Below, piece after piece: positions 21,910 through 28,406 of a stretch of 28,406 nt of DNA. The position numbers and the translations under genes were made by a program. The notes under the pieces are model-generated. The model worked only from the letters and a program-made list of their open reading frames with translations. It had not been told where the DNA came from and made no database searches. The stretch's first letter is position 1. Every line of letters begins with the position of its first letter. The stretch comes from JBGTFE01 sp041747435. Lineage in GTDB: Bacteria; Acidobacteriota; Blastocatellia; Pyrinomonadales; Pyrinomonadaceae. The stretch covers positions 1 through 28,406 of the forward strand of contig JBGTFE010000112.1 of the NCBI GenBank assembly GCA_041747435.1. Direction: 5' to 3'.

Positions 21910-23364
21910 CTATTCATTTCCCTTATCATAAACGTCTTCCGATTCGAGAACGACCTCGTCAAAATCCTGCTGATGCCCGTGAACGTTGGCTTCCGGTAAA
22001 AGCGTTCGCATCTCGAAGATCGAGATCATCGGCAAAAATCGCAGGAACAGATAGATCAGCGTCGCAAAAAATCCAAGCGTTCCGATATACATCGTCCAAT
22101 CAAACATCGTTGGCGAATACATTGCCCACGACGACGGCAAAAAGTCCCGGTGCAAACTCGTGATAATAATGACAAAACGTTCGAGCCACATTCCGACACT
22201 GACGACCAACGAGATCAGGAATAGCCAAATCTCGCTTTCGCGGAAACGCTTGAACCAAAGAAGCTGGATCGACAACCCGTTACACAAAATTAGCAGCCAA
22301 TACGACCACCAATACGGACCGTTCCAGATCCGGTTTTTGATCATAAAAACTTCGTATTGTGCGCCGCTGTACCAGCCGAAAAAAGCTTCCATCGCATAGC
22401 CGTAACAAACGATCAAGCCGGTGGCAAGCATTACTTTACCCATCAATACCAAATGCCGATGAGTAATAAAATCCTTCATATTGTAGAGGTGGCGCACCGG
22501 AATACAGAGGATCAAAACCATCGCAAAGCCCGCGAAAATCGCTCCCGCGACGAAATACGGCGGGAAGATCGTGGCGTGCCAGCCCGGAACTTGCGACACC
22601 GAGAAGTCTAAACTTACGATCGAGTGAACGGAAAGCACGAGCGGCGTTGAAAGCCCCGCGAGCAAAAGATACGCGATCTCATATCGATGCCAATGCCGCG
22701 CCGAGCCGCGCCAGCCCCACGAAAGCAGCCCGTAAGCAATTTTGAACCACTTATTTTTGGCGCGATCGCGCAAGGTCGCCAGATCCGGAATAAGCCCAAC
22801 ATACCAAAACAGCAGCGAAACCGTCGCATAAGTCGAAACGGCAAAAACGTCCCAGATCAGAGGGCTTCGGAAATTCTGCCACATTCCCATCGTGTTCGGA
22901 TAAGGAAACATCCAAAAAGCGAGCCACGGTCGACCGGTATGAAGGAGCGGAAACATTCCCGCGCAAGCAACTGCAAAAAGCGTCATAGCTTCCGCAAATC
23001 GATTGATCGAGGTCCGCCATTTTTGATTCAAAAGCAAAAGAATTGCAGAAATCAGCGTTCCTGCGTGCCCGATTCCGATCCACCAAACAAAATTGATGAT
23101 CGGAAACGCCCAACCGATCGGCTGGTTGTTGCCGAAAACCCCGACGCCTCTGACGAGCAGCCAAGTTACCGACATCATCAAAAGCTGCGCGACTAAAAAC
23201 GCTATCCCGAAACCGACAAACCAATGAAACGGCGTTCGCTTTTTGAGCGGAACGTCGCTTATCCGGTCCGTGACGCTGGCAAACGTATGTTCGCCCTCGA
23301 CCATCGGCGGTGAAATCCGGTTTTGAACCCGTTTAAGTTCTTCTAAGTCACGCGTTTTCTGCAT
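21910..23364 (-). CDS. actC: Alternative complex III subunit ActC (NrfD-like quinol-site subunit)
   Basis: This 484-residue protein of the NrfD/PsrC family has about ten membrane helices. Diagnostic segments are FPIINFVWWIGIGHAGTLIS, INRFAEAMTLFAVACAGMFP, LLHTGRPWLAFWMFPYPN and PLVLSVHSIVSLDFSVSQVP, then PGWHATIFPPYFVAGAIFAG. This order is characteristic of ActC, the subunit proposed to hold the quinol site next to the ActB Fe-S domain. The charged N-terminus (about 1-40) is cytoplasmic. It starts 21 bases after the actB stop and is followed by 125 bases before actD, a gap in which no gene was seen. It works with ActF in the membrane core. Confidence 0.95.
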   Translation of the reverse strand: MQKTRDLEELKRVQNRISPPMVEGEHTFASVTDRISDVPLKKRTPFHWFVGFGIAFLVAQLLMMSVTWLLVRGVGVFGNNQPIGWAFPIINFVWWIGIGHAGTLISAILLLLNQKWRTSINRFAEAMTLFAVACAGMFPLLHTGRPWLAFWMFPYPNTMGMWQNFRSPLIWDVFAVSTYATVSLLFWYVGLIPDLATLRDRAKNKWFKIAYGLLSWGWRGSARHWHRYEIAYLLLAGLSTPLVLSVHSIVSLDFSVSQVPGWHATIFPPYFVAGAIFAGFAMVLILCIPVRHLYNMKDFITHRHLVLMGKVMLATGLIVCYGYAMEAFFGWYSGAQYEVFMIKNRIWNGPYWWSYWLLILCNGLSIQLLWFKRFRESEIWLFLISLVVSVGMWLERFVIIITSLHRDFLPSSWAMYSPTMFDWTMYIGTLGFFATLIYLFLRFLPMISIFEMRTLLPEANVHGHQQDFDEVVLESEDVYDKGNE

Positions 23365-23385
23365 AAATTCTCGCCCGCAGCAAAA

Positions 23386-26300
23386 TTAATGAGCCTTTTC
23401 TTCCCCTTTTTCTTCTTTATGCTCCACTTTTTTTGTGTCGGAAAGCTTGTCCAGCTTGATCATCTCGGCAACATAATCGGGCATCGCTTTATTTTGATTT
23501 TTTAAACCCGCGAGATAAGTCGTTCTCGGCTGTGTGTTCAAATCATTAAGCAAATTGTAGTTCCGGTGATCTTTCTTGAGCTTCGTAACTTTACTTTCTT
23601 TATCGTTTATATCGCCGAAAACGATCGCGTCCGCCGGACAGACAGATTGGCATGCCGTCAAAATTTCGCCATCGAGAATTGCGCGACCGTCTTTTTCCGC
23701 CTCGATCCGCGCGGATGAAATTCGCTGCGTGCAATACGTGCATTTTTCCATCACGCCGCGGCTTCTGACGGTGACTTCCGGATTTCGCATCAGTTTATAC
23801 TGCGGCGTATCCCAATCCTGATAGAGCAGGAAATTAAAGCGTCTGACCTTGTAAGGGCAGTTATTCGAACAATAGCGAGTGCCAATACAACGATTGTAAA
23901 CCATGTCGTTCAAGCCCTCGGCGCTATGAACGGTCGCATGAACCGGACAAACGGTTTCACACGGCGCTTGCTCGCATTGCTGGCAAAGAACCGGCTGAAA
24001 GTGCGGACCGTCGGGTGAGTCAAGCTCGCCGCTGTAATACGTATCGATGCGCAGCCAGTGCATTTCACGGCTTCGTTCAACCTGCTGTTTGCCGACGACC
24101 GGAATGTTGTTTTCCGATTGACATGCGATAACGCAGGCGTTGCAGCCGACGCAATTATTCAGGTCGATCGTCATTCCCCAGCGATGATTTTCGTTATACT
24201 GGCGCTGAAATTCCTCGCGCGGATACATCGATTCGTCGTAGTAATCTTTTTGTTTGCCCATTTCGGGATTTTTCTCAAATTCTTCCAAATCCCACATCCG
24301 CAAAATATCGCGCCCTTCCATATTAAAATGAATCTGCGTCGAAGCGATCGCCGTTTTCTCGCCGGTTTTTGCCAATTCGCCGCCGCCAAACCACATCGCG
24401 TCCGACCTTTGAACGTCAAATGCGCTGTAACCCAAGCCCGTTCCAACGCGACCGGCGCGCGTTCGCCCGTAACCCATAAAGATGGTAACGACGTCGTCAG
24501 GCTGTCCGGGTGCGATCCACATCGGAACCGGTTTCGAAACGTCGGCGCCCTGATATTTCAGCATCACAAGATCGGAGAAAAGATTGCCGCCGGTTGTATT
24601 GACAAAGCTCGTTCCCTGCGTTCCGCCGGCGAATTCGCTTTCGTCGCCGCCTTGATTTAGTCCGAGGCGTTTTGCCGTCGCCGGACTAACCAGCGCGACA
24701 TTTTCCCACGTGATCTTCGTCAGCGGATTCGGCAATTCCTGAAGCCATCCGTTATTCGTAAATCGTCCATCGTAAACGCACGGATCCGGCAGGATCGCGA
24801 CCTCTAAAGCGCCGCTCGTTAAAGCCGGAGTTTGCGGTTGAGTCAAAAACGCCGTATTCACCGAAACTGATTTCGGCTTAGCTTCGGTATTTGGGGCAAA
24901 TCCGTCATGAACGACCTTTCGCCAGTTGCTCTCAAAGTCTCGTGCGCCGGTTGGCGCGGCTGCAGGTTGCGCAACCGGAGTCGGAGTTGTTTTTTCCGCG
25001 GAAGTCGAAGGCGCGTCAACTTTTGCTTCCGTTTTCGGCTCGGTTTTTTCTTCCTTATTTTCGGTCGCCGCCGCAACCGGTTTAGACGCCATGTTGAAAG
25101 TCTGGCTCTGCCAATATTCCCGAATAATGTCGTAGTCTTTTTTGTCGAAATTTTCCTTAAAGAAAACTTGCGCGACCTCGTGCGCGCTTTTTCCTTCGTA
25201 AAGCGGATCGATCAGCGGCTGCGCGATCGAAATCGTTCCGTCGTAGGCGCGCGTGTCAGTCCAGCCTTCGAGAAAATGTTTGCCGGCGATATGCCAATGA
25301 CACAGCTCCGCGGTTTCATCAAAATACTGCCCGAGATGAACCCGAAGTCCGATTTTATCCATCCGATCTTTGTTCAGTCTCAAATCGGAAGGCGTATTAT
25401 AAACCGGATTTCCGCCAAGAATGACGAGCATTTTTACCTGTCCGCCGTCGATCTCGCCGATCAATTGTTTCAATTGTTCGACCTGCGTTGTCTCGGACGG
25501 AGAAAACGGTTCGGTATAAACGACCGTTTTATCGACGGCTTCGAGCTTTTCGTTCATCGCAGCGGCGAGCGCGTGAACGATCGGCGGCTGATTGTCGCCG
25601 GCGACGACGAGCGATTTGCCCTTATGCTCGAGCAGATCCTTCGTCATTTCTTCGATCCATTTTACGTTTTCAGTATAGGTTGAACTCGCGCCCGAAACGC
25701 CAAGTTTTGCCGCGATCGCCTTTGCAATTTCCGGCATTTGACTTGGTTTGACCGCGATGCGATGGTCGGATTTCGCGCCTGTTAGACTGATCGTTGTCTC
25801 GATCGCGTAAAGCCGGTTAATGTCTTTGTGTTCTTCGCTGAAATTGCGTTTTTTTGTGTAATCTTTTATGTAGCGAACGTTAAAACCGGAGAAAATATCG
25901 GCATCGAGCGATAAAACCCGGTCGGCTTGATCGAATTTATAGATCGTTTGCGCGGGCGAGCCGAACGCCATTTTTGCGCCTGCTATCGCGTTGTCTTTGT
26001 TGACGGGTTCGTATTGATACCATTTTGAATTCGGCAGCTCGGTTTTGATCTGATTTAGTTGCGCGATGAGTGTCGGCGATGTTACGGTTTCGGTCAAAAA
26101 TCGAACGCCCGCCCCGCCGTCTTTCCGATTTTCATCGATCGCGCTCCGAATTTCCGTCATAAAATTCTGCCAGGTTTGGGGATTTCCGCGATACGTGATC
26201 GCCTGCGAGCGGTCGGGATCATACATATTCAGCAGGCTCGCTTGCGTTAAAACGTCCGTCGCGCCGAGACTTCCCGGGTGTTCAGGATTTCCTTCAATTT

Positions 26301-26682
26301 TTGTCGGACGCCCTTCGTAAGACTTGGCAAGAATGCCGACGCCCACCCCTGAAAGCGACATAGCGCTGGCAAAATAAAGCGGTTTTCCGGGAATAATTTC
26401 TTCCGGCTGAATAACGTAAGGAACGATCTTTTCGGAAGGCTGGATAACGCAGCCGGTCAAACCAGCGAGAGCGAGCGAAGCGCCCATTACTTTTATAAAA
26501 TTGCGGCGGCTCAAGCCATCTTCCCATTCTTCGGCTTGGCTCGGATATTCTCGTTTGACGAATTCCTCGAATTCGGGCGCGTCGACAAATTCCTCGACGC
26601 TGCGCCAATAATCCTTCCCGTCTTTTTCGAGAATTCTGTCCCTTAACAATGCAAAGTTCGTTTTACTATCTTTGCTCGGCAT
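23386..26682 (-). CDS. actB: Alternative complex III subunit ActB (fused molybdopterin-oxidoreductase-like and Fe-S protein)
   Basis: This 1098-residue protein starts at ATG 26682 (MPSKDSKTN). An internal twin-arginine motif at 59-60 (LSRRNFIKVMGASLALAG) ends in a lipobox-like L-T-G-C78, the TAT-variant-translocated signature of this family. Residues about 80-530 and 585-800 form a molybdopterin-oxidoreductase-like domain (ActB1) that in known complexes carries no Mo cofactor. Residues about 531-582 are a Pro/Ala/Glu/Lys-rich linker. From about 835 the ActB2 ferredoxin domain carries four cysteine groups (CVGCNACVIAC from C844, CQQCEQAPCETVC, CIGTRYCSNNC, CTYCTQRI with CQSVC) for three [4Fe-4S] and one [3Fe-4S] cluster by family knowledge. 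It passes electrons from quinol to the haem subunits. Confidence 0.96.
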   Translation of the reverse strand: MPSKDSKTNFALLRDRILEKDGKDYWRSVEEFVDAPEFEEFVKREYPSQAEEWEDGLSRRNFIKVMGASLALAGLTGCVIQPSEKIVPYVIQPEEIIPGKPLYFASAMSLSGVGVGILAKSYEGRPTKIEGNPEHPGSLGATDVLTQASLLNMYDPDRSQAITYRGNPQTWQNFMTEIRSAIDENRKDGGAGVRFLTETVTSPTLIAQLNQIKTELPNSKWYQYEPVNKDNAIAGAKMAFGSPAQTIYKFDQADRVLSLDADIFSGFNVRYIKDYTKKRNFSEEHKDINRLYAIETTISLTGAKSDHRIAVKPSQMPEIAKAIAAKLGVSGASSTYTENVKWIEEMTKDLLEHKGKSLVVAGDNQPPIVHALAAAMNEKLEAVDKTVVYTEPFSPSETTQVEQLKQLIGEIDGGQVKMLVILGGNPVYNTPSDLRLNKDRMDKIGLRVHLGQYFDETAELCHWHIAGKHFLEGWTDTRAYDGTISIAQPLIDPLYEGKSAHEVAQVFFKENFDKKDYDIIREYWQSQTFNMASKPVAAATENKEEKTEPKTEAKVDAPSTSAEKTTPTPVAQPAAAPTGARDFESNWRKVVHDGFAPNTEAKPKSVSVNTAFLTQPQTPALTSGALEVAILPDPCVYDGRFTNNGWLQELPNPLTKITWENVALVSPATAKRLGLNQGGDESEFAGGTQGTSFVNTTGGNLFSDLVMLKYQGADVSKPVPMWIAPGQPDDVVTIFMGYGRTRAGRVGTGLGYSAFDVQRSDAMWFGGGELAKTGEKTAIASTQIHFNMEGRDILRMWDLEEFEKNPEMGKQKDYYDESMYPREEFQRQYNENHRWGMTIDLNNCVGCNACVIACQSENNIPVVGKQQVERSREMHWLRIDTYYSGELDSPDGPHFQPVLCQQCEQAPCETVCPVHATVHSAEGLNDMVYNRCIGTRYCSNNCPYKVRRFNFLLYQDWDTPQYKLMRNPEVTVRSRGVMEKCTYCTQRISSARIEAEKDGRAILDGEILTACQSVCPADAIVFGDINDKESKVTKLKKDHRNYNLLNDLNTQPRTTYLAGLKNQNKAMPDYVAEMIKLDKLSDTKKVEHKEEKGEEKAH

Positions 26683-26699
26683 ATTTTTTTTAGTGTACC

Positions 26700-26797
26700 G
26701 CCGGCATCTTGCCGGCTGTCCTGAGAGCGTCCCGCTCTCAGCTTTGAATTTCAATGCGTCGGCGAGACGCCGGCACGACTGCCGCCGGGACGGCGGC
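26700..26797. repeat. Cluster of four short hairpins between actA and actB
   Basis: Perfect stems lie in a row: GCCGGC/GCCGGC (26700-26705 with 26711-26716), CTGAGAGCG/CGCTCTCAG (26721-26729 with 26733-26741), GCGTC/GACGC (26756-26760 with 26766-26770) and GCCGCC/GGCGGC (26781-26786 with 26792-26797). It fills the 124-base gap inside the operon. None has a T-run on the minus strand, so these look like REP-type elements or mRNA processing/stability structures and not terminators. Confidence 0.7.
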
Positions 26798-26806
26798 GTT
26801 ACATTT

Positions 26807-27466
26807 TTATCTGTGACAAGTCGAACAACTTGTCAGCATCTCACGGCTTCGGATCTTGTATTCTTTCTTCAAACTGTCTCTTTCTTCCGCGTCAAGATCG
26901 CCGTCCTGCCACTGCATGCTGTAAATTTCCGATTTCGGACGAATAAACTGCTCCGGATTCCGGTGACATTGCAGACACCATTCCATTTGCAGCGTGTTTT
27001 CCTGGAAAACCGCGGGCATATTGTCGATCTGCCCGTGACACGTCGAGCAGCCGACGCCTTTTGCAACGTGAATACTGTGATTAAAGTAAGCAAATTCTGG
27101 TAGATCGTGGACTCTTTCCCACTCGATAGGTTTGTTTTCGCGAAAGCTCTCGCGAATCGGTTCGAGATAAGCTGCGTCGCCCCAAAGCTGGCTGTGGCAG
27201 TTCATACAGGTTTGCGTCGGCGGAATTCCCGCCGAAGACGAAGTTTCGACCGAAGTATGACAATAACGGCAATCGATACCATCGTCGCCAACGTGATGTT
27301 TGTGGCTAAATTGAATTGGCTGCGGGCGTTCCTGATAGCGTCCGGTGATGTAACCCGACCGCGCAACCTGCGTGTAAACATAAAACGCAGTTCCAGCCAA
27401 AACGATCGCGGCGAATATGCTTATCTTGGCTAGATTGTTCGCTCCGCGATGAAATAGTTGTGCCAT
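26807..27466 (-). CDS. actA: Alternative complex III subunit ActA (pentahaem cytochrome c)
   Basis: This 219-residue protein has one N-terminal membrane helix (about 12-32, LAKISIFAAIVLAGTAFYVY) and five CxxCH haem c sites starting at residues 66, 87, 140, 164 and 214 (CRYCH, CMNCH, CSTCH, CLQCH, CSTCH). This matches ActA, the first gene and periplasmic multihaem subunit of alternative complex III. The IQFSHKHHVGDDGIDCRYCH opening and FNHSIHVAKGVGCSTCH are typical. It receives electrons from the ActB clusters and hands them to ActE and the oxidase. An AGGA about nine bases before the ATG serves as ribosome site. It is the promoter-proximal gene of the operon. Confidence 0.96.
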   Translation of the reverse strand: MAQLFHRGANNLAKISIFAAIVLAGTAFYVYTQVARSGYITGRYQERPQPIQFSHKHHVGDDGIDCRYCHTSVETSSSAGIPPTQTCMNCHSQLWGDAAYLEPIRESFRENKPIEWERVHDLPEFAYFNHSIHVAKGVGCSTCHGQIDNMPAVFQENTLQMEWCLQCHRNPEQFIRPKSEIYSMQWQDGDLDAEERDSLKKEYKIRSREMLTSCSTCHR

Positions 27467-27545
27467 TTTTTCTATCCTGAAATTAGAAAAATCCGACCTA
27501 ATCCGGCAAAAATATTGCTACGATCAACAAAAACTACTCGTAAAT

Positions 27546-27574
27546 CTTATATTCGATTTTACAAAATCTGATAA
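27546..27574 (-). promoter_or_regulatory. Candidate promoter of the act-cox operon
   Basis: On the minus strand TTATCA (27569-27574) and TATAAG (27546-27551) lie 17 bases apart, 80 bases ahead of the actA ATG, in an A/T-rich 244-base gap. The matches to the consensus are 4/6 and 5/6. Further upstream ACGCAA is repeated at 27618 and 27628, one helical turn apart, a possible regulator site. No gene was seen in this gap. All of this is pattern reading only. Confidence 0.25.
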
Positions 27575-27710
27575 ATTCCGCAAACACTAACTTTAAAATA
27601 ATTTTCGGCTAAACTTTACGCAAGTTAACGCAAAATTAGTTTGACTGATAAATTTAATAAACTTTAGAGCTTAACCGTAAACCGCCTGCGTAAAGTGGAT
27701 AAATTTGCGG

Positions 27711-28406
27711 TCATAATCGGTCGGAAAGAAGCGCGGCGCCGATCGCGCAGGCGTTTTCGCCGAGTTCGCCGCGTAAAATTTGCGTCGCGCTGAAAGAAGG
27801 TTCGAAGGAAAGTTCACGCGCGCGGTTGATTATCGAATCGACAACCAAAGCTTCGGCGTGCATTATCGCGCCGCCGATAACAATGCGTTCGACGTTGAGC
27901 AGATTTATCACGCCGGCGATCGCCGTTCCGACGTAATTTCCGGTTCGCTGGAGCATCATTTGCGCAAAATCGTCGCCGTTTTTCGCCGCTTTGATGACGT
28001 CCGAAAGCCCGATCTCGTCTTCGCCGATAGAACCCAAAGAAGAAGTATGATCCTGATGAAACCGCATTCGTGTGCGGCGGACAATATTTGCTGCCGAAGC
28101 CGCGTCTTCGAGCTTCATTCCGTCCGAATTTATCGCGACGTGTCCGAATTCACCCGCAAAACCCGAAGCGCCACGCCAAATCTTGCCGTCAAAAATCAGC
28201 GCGCCGCCGACGCCTTTGCCGAGCGTTACATAGAACATATCTCGCCTGTTGCGTCCGGCGCCGAGATTATATTCCGCGTAAGCGGCGGCGTTCGCGTCGT
28301 TTTCGATAAAGATCCTGCAATTTGTGGCTTTTTCGAGGTCGCCAACCAGATCTAATTGTTCGTGCTCAGGAAAATAGGTCGAAAAAACCACGCGTTTTGT
28401 TTCGCG
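27711..28406 (-). CDS. ROK-family sugar kinase, C-terminal part (runs off right edge)
   Basis: 231 residues are visible and the frame is open at the window edge, so the N-terminal ATP-binding DxGGT region is missing from view. Visible hallmarks are IENDANAAAYAEYNLGAG with the catalytic Asp, MFYVTLGKGVGGALIFDGKI, GEFGHVAI with the substrate His and Glu, and IAGVINLLNVERIVIGGAI. The group includes glucokinases (glucose plus ATP to glucose 6-phosphate) and N-acetylsugar kinases. The usual zinc motif CxCGxxGC between GEFGH and the LExxAS helix is absent: the sequence goes straight from SDG to KLEDAASAANIV. It lies 244 bases upstream of actA on the same strand. Confidence 0.88.
   Translation of the reverse strand, partial: RETKRVVFSTYFPEHEQLDLVGDLEKATNCRIFIENDANAAAYAEYNLGAGRNRRDMFYVTLGKGVGGALIFDGKIWRGASGFAGEFGHVAINSDGMKLEDAASAANIVRRTRMRFHQDHTSSLGSIGEDEIGLSDVIKAAKNGDDFAQMMLQRTGNYVGTAIAGVINLLNVERIVIGGAIMHAEALVVDSIINRARELSFEPSFSATQILRGELGENACAIGAALLSDRL

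Noticed and set aside
23386..26682. ActB as an active molybdenum oxidoreductase
   Set aside because: The context and fused Fe-S layout match alternative complex III, whose molybdopterin-like domain carries no Mo cofactor in known members.

Overview
The window reads like a chromosome segment of a Gram-negative aerobe, most likely an acidobacterium of the Blastocatellia/Pyrinomonadales type. That is inferred from gene content and protein flavour, not from a marker gene. Nearly all of it is coding. No rRNA, tRNA, CRISPR array, phage gene or transposase was seen, and no stretch longer than about 300 bases lacks a gene.

Right half (27466 down to 13859, minus strand): one co-directional run of twelve genes encodes a complete quinol-to-oxygen respiratory chain. 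It consists of alternative complex III (actA, actB, actC, actD, actE, actF), a one-helix protein of unknown role, the copper chaperone Sco, and a caa3-type oxidase (coxB with a fused cytochrome c, coxA of the A2/YSHP type, coxC with a hydrophilic insert, coxD). It ends at a convincing rho-independent terminator (13791-13838). Quinol electrons should pass through the ActB clusters and the ActA/ActE haems to CoxB CuA and CoxA. Upstream, a ROK-family sugar kinase runs off the right edge.

Middle (8913-13668, minus strand): a lipoprotein-trafficking-like group (LolB-like lipoprotein, LolD-type ATPase, small membrane protein, LolA-like carrier) has no permease in sight. After it come a short antitoxin-like gene remnant, a nested palindromic element, a SPASM-like radical SAM protein and a coiled-coil protein.

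Left half: an edge-truncated NAD-dependent epimerase, enolase, a CNNM/CorC-type membrane protein and a NifU-like scaffold lie on the minus strand. A TlpA-like lipoprotein, an amphi-Trp protein, a GH15 glycosidase, a DUF104/MazF-type toxin-antitoxin pair and pyruvate kinase lie on the plus strand. Enolase, pyruvate kinase, GH15 and the ROK kinase point to active glucan and glucose metabolism.

The most unusual signal is not a gene. At least six places carry short arrays with a strict 7-nucleotide period, usually five units (35 nt). Each has a different unit sequence, and most lie flush against a start or stop codon. Two have become coding and supply lipoprotein signal peptides (TlpA-like protein and ActE), one fills the actF-orf177 spacer exactly, and one pair forms the whole divergent control region at 3855-3945. 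A second observation is a likely one-base deletion near the 3' end of the MazF-like toxin. Restoring the base recovers a longer C-terminus and shows that pyruvate kinase starts at ATG 7371.
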